Below are positions 54,030 to 63,049 of a DNA stretch of 64,000 bases, in pieces. The position numbers and the translations under genes are program-made. The first letter of the stretch is position 1, and every line of letters starts with the position of its first letter. Location: NCBI GenBank assembly GCA_039028155.1, contig JBCCIS010000004.1:1-64000 (forward strand), read 5' to 3'. The DNA is from Pseudomonadota bacterium (GTDB taxonomy: Bacteria; Pseudomonadota; Alphaproteobacteria; SP197). The notes below the pieces were generated by a model. It worked only from the letters and a program-made list of their open reading frames with translations, had not been told where the DNA came from and did no database searches.

Positions 54030-55046
54030 TCAAAGCACCGGCGCGACGATCGACCGGCACAGTTCGGCAACGGCGATGTGGCTCGCGCGCGCGATACCGT
54101 CGACATTGTCGTCGACAACGCCATGGGTCGAGTTGATGAGCCCGTTCGCCACCATGCAGTCGAGCAGCCGACCCTCGGCTTCGGGCGTATGAAGCAGACG
54201 CGCGTTACCGGTGCGCGCCGCCATCGCGGCCACGATCGCCGTGCAGCCCCAATTCGAGCACGCCGCTGAAACCAGAACGTCGGCACCGGTCACAGCGACG
54301 ATGCCGCCACCGCAGCCACACTGGCAGCGGTCTCCATACGGCACGTGGGCGACAACGGCATCGCGTACCCTAGCCATGCCGATCTCGTTGCCGCCATCGC
54401 CGACGGCGACAACCGGCAGACCGCGCGCGATCGCTTCATCGAACAGCAGGTCGACACGGGCACGCCCCATGCCGTAATCACGCCCGCTCATGTTGTGATA
54501 GACGCCCTTCTCGTTGCGGCCAACCCGCTCGGTCGAGAACAGCAGGTCGGGTTTGATGTGATCGAGCATACCCGGCGCCCGATCAGCACCGGCCTCATCG
54601 TCGGTTGGATAGGCCTGCATGACCACGGTTGCCAAGCTGCCATCGGTGCTGGCCGCACGCGCAGTCTGGAAGTCGACAGAGGTCAGTCCGGCGGCCGTCA
54701 TGACCGCCCCTAGCGGTTGAAGCAGCGCCTCCTCCGCCAGCACCACGCAGGTGACATTGCGCGCCAATACGAGCGCGCGCACGATAGCGGCGGCTCCGGA
54801 CGGCCCGTCGTTCTCACCGACCTCCGGCGTAATCCACGCACGTGATACAGACCCGGTGGTGATGACGACGGTACCGCCTTGCGGCACGGCAAGCAGACGA
54901 TCGGCAGCAGCGCCGACGAGCGACCCGCCCTCAAGCGCACGCGAGGCTTCATAGAGATACTCGACACCCCGGTTGCCGATATCGAGATTGGCGAGACGGT
55001 CAAGACGGTCGTCGAGGCGCGCCAGTTCATCTTGGGATGTTGTCAT
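54030..55046 (-). CDS. DUF4392 D-glutamate cyclase-like protein
   Basis: This 338-residue protein counts from the ATG at 55046 (MTTSQDELARLDDRLDRLANLD). Segments RGVEYLYEASRALEGGSLVGAAADRLLAVPQGGTVVITTGSV, VAVGDGGNEIGMARVRDAVVAHVPYG, CGCGGGIVAVTGADVLVSAACSNWGCTAIVAAMA and GLINSTHGVVDDNVDG are those of DUF4392. The human member converts D-glutamate to 5-oxo-D-proline. It starts 4 bases before the end of the SelA-like gene (ATGA). Substrate in this operon is unknown. Confidence 0.82.
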   Translation of the reverse strand: MTTSQDELARLDDRLDRLANLDIGNRGVEYLYEASRALEGGSLVGAAADRLLAVPQGGTVVITTGSVSRAWITPEVGENDGPSGAAAIVRALVLARNVTCVVLAEEALLQPLGAVMTAAGLTSVDFQTARAASTDGSLATVVMQAYPTDDEAGADRAPGMLDHIKPDLLFSTERVGRNEKGVYHNMSGRDYGMGRARVDLLFDEAIARGLPVVAVGDGGNEIGMARVRDAVVAHVPYGDRCQCGCGGGIVAVTGADVLVSAACSNWGCTAIVAAMAARTGNARLLHTPEAEGRLLDCMVANGLINSTHGVVDDNVDGIARASHIAVAELCRSIVAPVL

Positions 55047-56308
55047 GCGTCGTCCCCAAACATCAGCCTTGCGAACCATCCGGGATCGCCGATCTTTTCC
55101 GCGACGACATCGATGGCGCTGCTTACCGCATCGCCCAACACGGCGGCGCCACCGACGCGTGCGACCGCGCCGGGCGTCGGCTTCAGCCTGAGCGATACGC
55201 GCCCGCCCGGCTGGCCGTGCGAGTTGGTGGTCAGGACACCGTGGTCACGCAACAGCAACATGCCCAGGGCCGCCGTCATCTCCGCCGGTACAATGGCGGT
55301 GCGCTCGATATCGGCACGCGCCATCACGATCGCATGGACATCCTCTTCATCGATCATGGGTCCAAGGTCCGACCGTTGCACGACATCCTCTCCGAACATG
55401 CCGGCCAAGACGTCGGCAATGGCGCGGCCGTCGCGCGCCTCGTCCAGCAGCATCGTGGGGTCGAAGGACTCGAGCGAACGCATGGCGCCTGCGGCGACTG
55501 GTGCGCGGGCTTCCATGCCAAGCTCTGCCGCCTGCGCAACGACCGGTATCAGGGCGTCCGTCGATCCAGCCATGACACCGGCCCGCGGTCCGGCGAGCCC
55601 GGCCTTGTCCGCGTTGGTGATGGAGAGATCGGCGCCCAGGGAAAGACCAGGCGCCCCGTCATGCAGTACCGGGCGCAGCCTTGCGCCGTAGGCTTCATCC
55701 AGCAAGGTGACGGCGCCACCCTCGTTGGCTGCCGCCACCGCAGACTCGCTACGCGCATCGTCAAGTCGGTTCAGCGCGCTCGTTACCGTGGTCACGACGA
55801 CAAGGCCCGGCCGATGTTTATCAATGGCATCGGCACAATCCGACGATCCCTCGACCTCCACCAACGGCACCCCGGCCAGGCGGCAACCGCGCATGACCGA
55901 GGCATGTGAACGATCACCGTCCGGCACGACCGATACAACAGGCCGCTTATCTGAAAGCGCCAAGACGGAGGCCACAAGACCGGCACTGGTCCGATTGAAG
56001 ACGGCAGCATCATCGTCACCACCACCGCCAAGATGCGCGACTGCCACGTCGCGCAGCCGGTCCTTGAAGAGACCAGGGCCGATCCACTCTTCGCACAGCA
56101 CCGAGACGTCATCACCAACCAGCGGGAATGCGCGGGAGTTACCGGTGAAGATGCCGATACTGTCGGCGCCTTGATCCATTACCCGCGCGCCGGCGAGCGA
56201 CTGTCCATGGCGCAGTCGCCTGACCTCATCGGCGCTGGATCGGATCAGCGCGCCTCGCGCGTAACCGACGCTCGGATCAATCCGGTTGCCGAAGCGGTCT
56301 GCGGTCAT
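55043..56308 (-). CDS. SelA-like PLP-dependent enzyme
   Basis: This 421-residue protein counts from the ATG at 56308. It resembles SelA/DgaE-type fold-I PLP enzymes, with Asp204 in VTLLDEAYGARL, the likely PLP Lys235 in SITNADKAGLAGPRAGVMAG and VSVVPDGDRSHASVMRGCRLAG near residue 127. The mutual arrangement LDEAYGA...NADKAGLAGPRAG is like that of SelA-type proteins, in which the Lys lies before a GGPQAG loop. It is not a selenocysteine synthase: no selenium genes are nearby. Members of this group act on D-amino-acid-like substrates as lyases or racemases. Tight coupling to the DUF4392 gene implies a shared substrate. Confidence 0.75.
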   Translation of the reverse strand: MTADRFGNRIDPSVGYARGALIRSSADEVRRLRHGQSLAGARVMDQGADSIGIFTGNSRAFPLVGDDVSVLCEEWIGPGLFKDRLRDVAVAHLGGGGDDDAAVFNRTSAGLVASVLALSDKRPVVSVVPDGDRSHASVMRGCRLAGVPLVEVEGSSDCADAIDKHRPGLVVVTTVTSALNRLDDARSESAVAAANEGGAVTLLDEAYGARLRPVLHDGAPGLSLGADLSITNADKAGLAGPRAGVMAGSTDALIPVVAQAAELGMEARAPVAAGAMRSLESFDPTMLLDEARDGRAIADVLAGMFGEDVVQRSDLGPMIDEEDVHAIVMARADIERTAIVPAEMTAALGMLLLRDHGVLTTNSHGQPGGRVSLRLKPTPGAVARVGGAAVLGDAVSSAIDVVAEKIGDPGWFARLMFGDDA

Positions 56309-57822
56309 CAGGGATCGACCGCGATGGTCACGCACTTGCGGAAGGTGTAGGCCTCCAGCGCGCCTTCGATTGAGTACTCGCTTCCGATACCGGATTGTTT
56401 GGTACCGCCATAGGACATGCCAGGGATTTGACCGCCCCCCTGGTTGACCTGCACCCATCCGGCGTCGATGGCGCGGCTCATGCGGATGATCGTCGCGGCA
56501 TCGCGGGTGAAGATAAACGCGGCGAGACCGTAGTGGGTGTCGTTCGCCATGGCGACCACCTCGGCTTCGTCATCCCAGGGGATGGCGACCAGGACCGGGC
56601 CGAATACCTCCTCGCGAGCGATGCGCCAAGTGTTGTCGAGCCCCGTGATCACGGTCGGGATCGGCTGGTAACCCGGCGGATCGTCTGGCGGCGTTGCGCC
56701 GGTCAGAAAGGCCGCACCACTGGCCTCGGCTTCAGCAACATAGGCGCGAATGGCGCCATAACGTTCGCCGTTGATGACCGCGCCGATGTCCGCGTCGGGG
56801 TCAAGCGCATCGCCGACCTTCATCGCCGCCGCCGCTTCAGCGACCCGGGGCATGATCGTATCCCAGACCGACCTGTGCACGAACAGGCGCGACCCCGCCG
56901 TGCACGATTGACCCTGCCGGGCGAAGCGCATCGCGTTGATGATGCCTGAGACGGTCTGGTCGAGGTGCGGTTCCTCCGCCGCGTCGGGGAATACAATGCA
57001 CGGGCTCTTGCCGCCCAGTTCCAGCGTGACATTGGCGATGCGGTCAGCGGCGGCGTGAGCGATAAGCTTGCCGACTTCCGAGGACCCGGTAAACGAGACC
57101 TTGGCAACGCCGGGATGACGCGCCAGCGCCGCGCCGGCTTCTTCACCCAGACCGGTCACCACATTGAAGACCCCGGGCGGAAAGATATCGGCGGCCATCT
57201 CGACCAGACGCAGGACCGCGAGCGGCGCGTCTTCGGCCGGTTTCAAGACCAACGTGTTACCGGTGGCAAGCGCCATCGAAATCTTGACTGCGCCCAGTTG
57301 CAGCGGCGAGTTCCAGGGTATGATCGAGCCGACCACACCGTGAGGTTCGCGCGTCGAATAGCTGAAGATGCCTGGCCCCAGCGGCAGCGTCTCGCCCTTC
57401 TGCTCGACACTGACGCCGCCGTAGTACTTCAACACGCCGGCCGCGCCCATCACCTCACCGCGCGACTGGGTCTTGATGGCATTGCCGGTCTCGGCCGCCA
57501 GAAGTCGCGCCACCTCCTCCGCATCGGCGATCAAGCGCTCGCCGAGTTCGGTCAACATGCGGCCGCGCTCGCTTGCCGCCAGCGCCCGCCATGCAGGGAA
57601 GGCCGCGGTCGCCGCGTCGACGGCAAGATCGACCTCGCGCGCCGTGCCGCGACCGATTTTCGCCAAGGGCGCGCGGCGCGAGGGATTCTCGACCGTCAGC
57701 GTGTCGCCGCTCTCGGGCCAGTGCCAGCGGCCGTCGATGAAACAGGCGGCAACACCGTCCGCCGGCAATCGGGCTTCCAGCAAGGTCGCGGCTGATGTGA
57801 TGTCAGCGATGTTCTCCGCCAT
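56308..57822 (-). CDS. Aldehyde dehydrogenase
   Basis: This 504-residue aldehyde dehydrogenase has the motif IIPWNSPLQ (168-176), Glu268 in LELGGKSP and the catalytic Cys307 in RQGQSCTAGSR. Gln306-Ser-Cys-Thr-Ala-Gly is common in betaine-aldehyde, gamma-aminobutyraldehyde and related enzymes. Its stop overlaps the start of the SelA-like gene by one base, and it starts immediately after the HIBADH-like stop. It is in the middle of the operon and should oxidise an intermediate aldehyde. Confidence 0.9.
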   Translation of the reverse strand: MAENIADITSAATLLEARLPADGVAACFIDGRWHWPESGDTLTVENPSRRAPLAKIGRGTAREVDLAVDAATAAFPAWRALAASERGRMLTELGERLIADAEEVARLLAAETGNAIKTQSRGEVMGAAGVLKYYGGVSVEQKGETLPLGPGIFSYSTREPHGVVGSIIPWNSPLQLGAVKISMALATGNTLVLKPAEDAPLAVLRLVEMAADIFPPGVFNVVTGLGEEAGAALARHPGVAKVSFTGSSEVGKLIAHAAADRIANVTLELGGKSPCIVFPDAAEEPHLDQTVSGIINAMRFARQGQSCTAGSRLFVHRSVWDTIMPRVAEAAAAMKVGDALDPDADIGAVINGERYGAIRAYVAEAEASGAAFLTGATPPDDPPGYQPIPTVITGLDNTWRIAREEVFGPVLVAIPWDDEAEVVAMANDTHYGLAAFIFTRDAATIIRMSRAIDAGWVQVNQGGGQIPGMSYGGTKQSGIGSEYSIEGALEAYTFRKCVTIAVDP

Positions 57823-58707
57823 TTAGCTCTCCGGACGCAAGGTTCGATAGTATGCCGAGAAGTCGAGGTCGCCGTCATCGCCTGCCGCGAAGTCCGTGAA
57901 CCGTTGCGCCGCTTCCGCGCCGAACGGCGTCTCCTGGCCAACGGCCTTGGCCGCCGTCTGAGCCAGGCGCAGATCCTTTGCCATCAGTCGTGCGGCGAAT
58001 CCCGGTTGATAGTCGTTGCTGGATGGCACATTGGCCGCGACGCCAGGGATCGGGCAGCGGTTCTCCAGGGTCCAGCTCTGTGCCGCCGCGCCCTTGCACA
58101 GGGCATGAAACTGCTTGGCGTCGAGTCCCAGAGCTTGGCTCAAGGCATAACCCTCACAGACCGCCATGGCCGTGATGCCGCAGATCATGTTGTGACAGGC
58201 CTTGGCCGCCTGTCCCGCGCCGCTGGCGCCAAAGTGCTGGAGCTTGGTACCCATCTCTTCCAACAGCGGACGGGCGCGGGCCACCGCACCATCATCGCCG
58301 CCAATCATGAAGCTCAGCTGTCCGATCCCGGCTGCCGCATGGCCGCCGGAAACCGGCGCGTCGATCATCGCCAGCCCTTTGGCCGCTGCCTCGGTGGCTA
58401 ACGATCGGGTTGTTTCAACATCGATCGTCGAACAATCGATCAACACCATGTCGGGCGTCGCTAGAGGAAAGACGGTGCTTTCATAGACATCAAGGACATG
58501 AGCACCTTCCGGCAGCATCGTGATCACCGCCTCGCATCCATCAAACGATAACGCCTCCGGCGCCGTGGCACGTCCACCGGCAGCCACCAAGGCGTCGCGG
58601 GACGGCCCGGCGATATCGCAGCCAAGAACATCAAGACCCCTGGCGACGAGGTTCTTCGACATGGGAAGGCCCATGACGCCGAGTCCAATAAACGCAACAG
58701 CCTTCAT
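57823..58707 (-). CDS. 3-hydroxyisobutyrate dehydrogenase-family oxidoreductase
   Basis: This 294-residue beta-hydroxyacid dehydrogenase has the NAD(P) site AFIGLGVMGLPMSKNLVARG, substrate loop IDAPVSGGHAAAGIGQLSFMIGG (about 115-137) and catalytic Lys169 in GASGAGQAAKACHNM. It should oxidise a short beta-hydroxy acid to the corresponding aldehyde acid, which the following aldehyde dehydrogenase could use. The ATG overlaps the sulfatase stop (ATGA). Confidence 0.9.
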   Translation of the reverse strand: MKAVAFIGLGVMGLPMSKNLVARGLDVLGCDIAGPSRDALVAAGGRATAPEALSFDGCEAVITMLPEGAHVLDVYESTVFPLATPDMVLIDCSTIDVETTRSLATEAAAKGLAMIDAPVSGGHAAAGIGQLSFMIGGDDGAVARARPLLEEMGTKLQHFGASGAGQAAKACHNMICGITAMAVCEGYALSQALGLDAKQFHALCKGAAAQSWTLENRCPIPGVAANVPSSNDYQPGFAARLMAKDLRLAQTAAKAVGQETPFGAEAAQRFTDFAAGDDGDLDFSAYYRTLRPES

Positions 58708-60173
58708 GACGAATGTTCCGTATCTAGATTCTTGAAGAGACCAATCTCCTTATCGTCGCTTGCGATCGCAGCCTCAACGAGACCCGATCTCATATGCCGC
58801 AGCGTCTCGATCTGAGCCGGAGAGTCGGCCAGGTTGTTCATTTCGTAGGGATCGGTTTCGAGGTTGTATAGCTCCTGAAAACCATCCTGCTGGGCGACGA
58901 GTTTCCAGTGGTCCTCATAGAATGCCCTCTGCACGACGCGCTCATGGAGCCCATAGTGCTCCGTCAACAGACCTTGGCGCCTGGATGTTGTATCCCCGTT
59001 GGCGATTCCGACCAGGCTTTGACCATCCATATCGGCCCCGCAACTCAGCCCGCAGAACTCCAGAATTGTCGGAGCAATATCCATATTCGACACGAGCGTA
59101 TCGCACACATCTCCCGGCTCAAACCCGAGCCCGCGGATCAACAGTGGCACGCGCATGGTTTCTTCAACCATAAGACCGCCCTTGTTGGCGACGCCACCGT
59201 TTGATGCCACCGCATCACCGTGATCGGCCGTGAAGATGACGATCGTATCGTCGGCCACGCCACTTTCGTCGAGGGCCTCAAGAACGGTTGCCAGCGCGGC
59301 CTCAACCAACGCAGCGTGCGCGAGGGCCGCGGCGCCCATGCACCGCCAACCCTCGCGATGCAAACGCAACATGTTCTGCCAGTAATCGCGATAGGACCGG
59401 TGATGCGCGGGACGTCGCTCAAGGCACATCGTCACGTTGAGCGGCAGGTCCGCTTGGCCATCGATCTGATCGATCGCCGCACAGTAAGGAGGTGCCAGAA
59501 GGTAAGGCGGATGCGGACCCCAAGGGTCGACCCGCAAAAAGAAGGGTTCGTCACCGATTGCGCGAATCCAATCCGATGCCAAGCTCGCAACAAAATAGGC
59601 TTCGTGTGCTTCGGCGGGGCCATCGAGACGAGAAACGCCGGCTTCAAAATCGAACCAGTCGTCCATCTCGACCAAGGCGATCTTGGAACCAATCTGGCGC
59701 CCGGACTCGCCCGGCATCTCAACCCTAGCTACGGGTGTCGTGATCCCGGCGCGGTCCAGGTAGTCCCGGTAAGCCGGCGAGCTATAGGGATATCCATAGC
59801 CTGGAAGGGAAAAGCCCTCGAAACCATACGCTTGCGCCGAGCGCTGCTGATCAAGATGCCACTTGCCGAACCAAGCGCACCGGTATCCGGCTTCTGTCAG
59901 TGGATGGTGAACCAGCCAGGCATCTCGGTCCAGTTCGGCGCGGCCGCCAAAGCGCCCATCGTTTTCGGTCAGGCCGTGGCGGTGTGGGTAAACACCGGTC
60001 AGCATGGGAGCGCGAGCCGGACTGCAAACCGGCAACACCGTGCGCGCCTGCACAAAACGTGTTCCCTCTCGCGCCATCCTGGATTGCACGGCAAATGACA
60101 TAGCTGTGCGGCCGCGATTACCGTGCGGCTGATGATCGCTCACCATCCACACAACGTTCGGTCGGATCGGCAA
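58704..60173 (-). CDS. Type I sulfatase / phosphonate monoester hydrolase-like
   Basis: This 489-residue alkaline-phosphatase-superfamily hydrolase has the formylglycine site CSPAR (Cys50 to Arg54, CxPxR) in LPVCSPARAPMLTGVYPHRHG, metal residues in VWMVSDHQ and FTADHGDAV and the C-terminal EHYGLHERVVQRAFYEDHWKLV. It has no signal peptide, so a cytoplasmic sulfate ester is likely (choline sulfate and similar osmolytes are hydrolysed by relatives). The TTG start at 60173 is the only one that preserves the N-terminal PIRPNVVWMVSDH. It is the first gene of the operon. No anaerobic or FGE-type maturase is nearby. Confidence 0.88.
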   Translation of the reverse strand: MPIRPNVVWMVSDHQPHGNRGRTAMSFAVQSRMAREGTRFVQARTVLPVCSPARAPMLTGVYPHRHGLTENDGRFGGRAELDRDAWLVHHPLTEAGYRCAWFGKWHLDQQRSAQAYGFEGFSLPGYGYPYSSPAYRDYLDRAGITTPVARVEMPGESGRQIGSKIALVEMDDWFDFEAGVSRLDGPAEAHEAYFVASLASDWIRAIGDEPFFLRVDPWGPHPPYLLAPPYCAAIDQIDGQADLPLNVTMCLERRPAHHRSYRDYWQNMLRLHREGWRCMGAAALAHAALVEAALATVLEALDESGVADDTIVIFTADHGDAVASNGGVANKGGLMVEETMRVPLLIRGLGFEPGDVCDTLVSNMDIAPTILEFCGLSCGADMDGQSLVGIANGDTTSRRQGLLTEHYGLHERVVQRAFYEDHWKLVAQQDGFQELYNLETDPYEMNNLADSPAQIETLRHMRSGLVEAAIASDDKEIGLFKNLDTEHSS

Positions 60174-60806
60174 GGCTCTTCTACGCTTAGGAGGAGGACG
60201 CTAAACGGATCCAGATACGTCGACCGGCCCACCGCGAATGGCCGTTGGCTATCGCCGACACATCATCGGAATGACCCCGCGTGGTCACAACGTCCCTCAT
60301 GACTTCATCGCAATCGCGCCATCGTCAATGACGTCTGATCTTGGAGCCTGTGGCATGCACGGCGTCAACTGAGAATTGCGATCCAGGTCTTGAGACAGAT
60401 TCAGTTATGCGTAGCGGTCGCCCGTATCCCGTAACCTGCATGATGGAACGACAGTAATCTGGAACGTGGTCTTTCGCTTGGTTGGGCGGCGTTTTCTATG
60501 GTTGCCATCAGTCTCACAACCGCAGCAAGACTTTCACTGACAGAACGCTCGAACCCAGCATCTGACGATGCCCGAGAGCGCGTTTCATCAGCCCTCACCA
60601 AGCGGATCTTCTGTGTGCAGCGAGAGACAACGCTCCTGCCGTCAATCGAAACGCAAAACCGCTATTTGCAAGCAAAACTCAATGGCATTCACGCGAAGCT
60701 GGTATACTTGGAAATCATGAAGGTAACGCATTGTATGGGCAGATCGGGTCACCGTGCCAACTCGCATTGACATAACAGACAGGGTGCTGGCGAAGGGGTG
60801 CGAACC
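60174..60806. other. Intergenic region between divergent sulfatase and oxidase genes
   Basis: About 630 bases. The part from 60400 to 60780 is somewhat richer in A and T and has a 90-codon plus-strand frame (60498-60770) without a recognised domain; a small protein cannot be excluded. Divergent promoters for the sulfatase operon and the FAD oxidase must lie here, and I found no clear operator. Confidence 0.4.
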
Positions 60807-62105
60807 ATGACGGGAGAATCAAGTCTCTGGCGGCACACCGTCGGATCGCCTTCTCCTGTGCCCAGCCTATCAAGCGACATCGCCGCCGATGTCGTCGTAG
60901 TTGGAGGCGGTTTCACTGGCTGTTCGGCGGCCCTTCATCTGGCTGACGCGGGCGCCAACGTATGTGTCCTTGAAGCGCGGACCGTCGGCTACGGCGGGTC
61001 CGGACGGAATGTTGGTTTGGTCAACGCGGGGCTTTGGCTGCCGCCTGACTCCGTTGAAGAGCAACTTGGCAAGGAAATCGGCTCACGTCTAAACAACGCA
61101 CTCGCCGGCGCCCCGGCGGAGGTGTTCGCCCTGATAGAGCGCTTCGGCATCAGCTGCGAAGCGACGCGTCACGGCACCCTTCACTGCGCCCACAGCAGGC
61201 GCGGCCTGGCGGATCTGCAACGGCGCCATGAGCAGCAGCGCGCCCGCCAGGCGCCCGTCGACCTGCTTGACGCCGACGAGACGGCGAGCCGGACGGGAAC
61301 CACACGGTTTCATGGGGCGCTGTTGGATCGCCGCGCCGGCACGATCCAACCGCTCGGTTATGTCAAAGGCTTGGCCCGTGCGGCAACGGCCGCGGGCGCG
61401 CGCCTGTTCGAAGGTTCACCCGTGACACACGTCCATCACGATGGGGCCAATTGGATTGCGCAGACAGCTGGCGGCCGGGTCACGGCAAAGCATCTCATTC
61501 AAGCGACCAACGCCTACGACACCCGGAACGGCCAGCCCGCGACCTATACACCCGTCCACTACTTTCAGTGCGCAACCGCGCCGCTTGGCGGCGAGCAAGG
61601 CCGACATGTTTTGCCGGGCGGCGAAGGTTGCTGGGACACCGACACCGTCATGTCGTCCTTCCGCCGGGATACCGCGGGACGCCTCATCATTGGCGCGGTT
61701 GGCAATCTCGATAGCTTCGGCGGAGAAGTCCACAAGGATTGGGCGCGCCGCAAGCTAAGGGAACTCTATCCTGAGTTATCGCATATGGACTTTGAGCATG
61801 CGTGGTACGGACGCATCGCGATGACCGCCGACCATCTGCCGCGCGTCTCGCGCCTTGGACCCAACGCCGTGGGCATCTATGGCTACAGTGGCCGCGGCAT
61901 TGGTCCCGGCACAGTGTTTGGCAAGGCAGCGGCAACCTGGGTCTCATCGGGAGACGAGAGCGCCTTTCCGTTACCGATCAAAGACCTCCACCATGAGCGT
62001 TTCTCAACCGTGAAAGCGCTCTACTACGAGAGCGGCGCGACTCTCGTTCATCTTGCCAAGGCCCGGGCTGCTGGCCGCGCCTCAACGCCGACGGGTGATC
62101 GATGA
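60807..62105 (+). CDS. FAD-dependent amine/D-amino-acid oxidase (DAO family)
   Basis: This 432-residue flavoprotein begins MTGESSLWRHTVGSPSPVPSL and has the FAD site ADVVVVGGGFTGCSAALHLADAGANVCVLEA. The next conserved segment is GYGGSGRNVGLVNAGLWLP. The C-terminal motif GYSGRGIGPGTVFGKAAATWVSSG is typical of the OrdL/PuuB branch, which includes gamma-glutamylputrescine oxidase. The GTG at 60798 is an alternative start. It should oxidise an amine to an imine or aldehyde. It converges on an imine-reductase-like gene 17 bases downstream. Confidence 0.88.
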   Translation: MTGESSLWRHTVGSPSPVPSLSSDIAADVVVVGGGFTGCSAALHLADAGANVCVLEARTVGYGGSGRNVGLVNAGLWLPPDSVEEQLGKEIGSRLNNALAGAPAEVFALIERFGISCEATRHGTLHCAHSRRGLADLQRRHEQQRARQAPVDLLDADETASRTGTTRFHGALLDRRAGTIQPLGYVKGLARAATAAGARLFEGSPVTHVHHDGANWIAQTAGGRVTAKHLIQATNAYDTRNGQPATYTPVHYFQCATAPLGGEQGRHVLPGGEGCWDTDTVMSSFRRDTAGRLIIGAVGNLDSFGGEVHKDWARRKLRELYPELSHMDFEHAWYGRIAMTADHLPRVSRLGPNAVGIYGYSGRGIGPGTVFGKAAATWVSSGDESAFPLPIKDLHHERFSTVKALYYESGATLVHLAKARAAGRASTPTGDR

Positions 62106-62121
62106 CCTGCCGCCAGCGGCT

Positions 62122-62985
62122 TCAGGGCTTGCAGAAGACGTCCAGACCGCCAGTGATTTCCTGATCGCCGTAGCCGCGCTTCACGGCCTCACCGAACACC
62201 TCTGCGATCATCGCGGGAAACGCATGGGAGATACCGCTGGCCCGCGCCGTTTCCAACAGGTGCTGCATGGCGGCAAGGTGCACATCGAGTGCCGCCTGGC
62301 TGCCGTGGAAGTCGCCGCGGTCGACGAGTTGCTTGCTGTACGCTGCCTCGGCATCAATCTCGACCAGCCAGGACGGCACCGAACCGAAGACGGCGTCGTC
62401 GGGCAAGCCTTCCGCCCGGGTGAAGGCAAGTCCCTGAAACAGACCAGACATCGAGCCGTAGAGATAGGACAACCAGGCGAGATCGGCGGCGGCGGCGAAA
62501 CCGTCATCGGCGCCAAGCCAGGCGGAGCGACCGCCATAGGCTTCGAGCACTTTGGCACTTCGCTCATAGACCGCCTTGTCGCCGGAGTAGGCGAACCGCG
62601 ACATGGCGTCGCCGACGCGCGCCGGATAGGTGAAGATCTTGCCGTCAAGATAATCGGCACCAAGAGCACGGACCGTCTTGCCGAAGGCGCGCGCCTCCTC
62701 GGGCGTGCCGCTGCACAGTTGGACGACTGTCTTGCCCGCCATATCGCCTTCGATGCCCGACGACCGCAACACACCTTCGGTCGTCTCATAGTCCAGGAGG
62801 ACCCAGACCAGAAGATCCGCCTTGGCGACCAGATCGCCCAGGGAGTCGGCGACCATGGCGCGGCCCTCAAACGCCTGGGCGCGTTCGGACGTTCGGTTCC
62901 AGACCGCTAGATCGTGACCGGCGCGGATCGATGCTTCGGCAATGGCCGCGCCCATGTTGCCGAGACCAATGATACCGACGGACAT
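62122..62985 (-). CDS. NAD(P)-binding 6PGDH-family protein, imine-reductase-like
   Basis: This 287-residue protein has an N-terminal Rossmann fold (SVGIIGLGNMGAAIAEASIRAGHDLAVWNRTSERAQAF, NADP-type Arg) and a long helical C-terminal domain. The catalytic Lys of HIBADH enzymes is absent: its helix reads GFAAAADLAWLSYLYGSMSGLF, with Asp168 at the place where imine reductases carry Asp. The family assignment is therefore IRED-like. Such enzymes reduce cyclic or exocyclic imines with NADPH. It is adjacent (convergent) to an amine oxidase and 65 bases downstream of the binding-protein gene on the same strand. Confidence 0.8.
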   Translation of the reverse strand: MSVGIIGLGNMGAAIAEASIRAGHDLAVWNRTSERAQAFEGRAMVADSLGDLVAKADLLVWVLLDYETTEGVLRSSGIEGDMAGKTVVQLCSGTPEEARAFGKTVRALGADYLDGKIFTYPARVGDAMSRFAYSGDKAVYERSAKVLEAYGGRSAWLGADDGFAAAADLAWLSYLYGSMSGLFQGLAFTRAEGLPDDAVFGSVPSWLVEIDAEAAYSKQLVDRGDFHGSQAALDVHLAAMQHLLETARASGISHAFPAMIAEVFGEAVKRGYGDQEITGGLDVFCKP

Positions 62986-63019
62986 CGTCTCCTCCCCCGT
63001 GTGTTAATTTGAAGGGTGA

Positions 63020-63043
63020 GGCCGGCTGCGGGTCGAGCCGGCC
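63020..63043 (-). terminator. Terminator-like hairpin after the binding-protein gene
   Basis: GGCCGGC, a 10-base loop and GCCGGCC make a perfect 7-base stem just after the binding-protein stop codon (63050). Reading in the gene's direction, the sequence after the stem is CTCACCCTTC then a few A and T, a weak T-tract. Confidence 0.5.
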
Positions 63044-63049
63044 CCTCCG

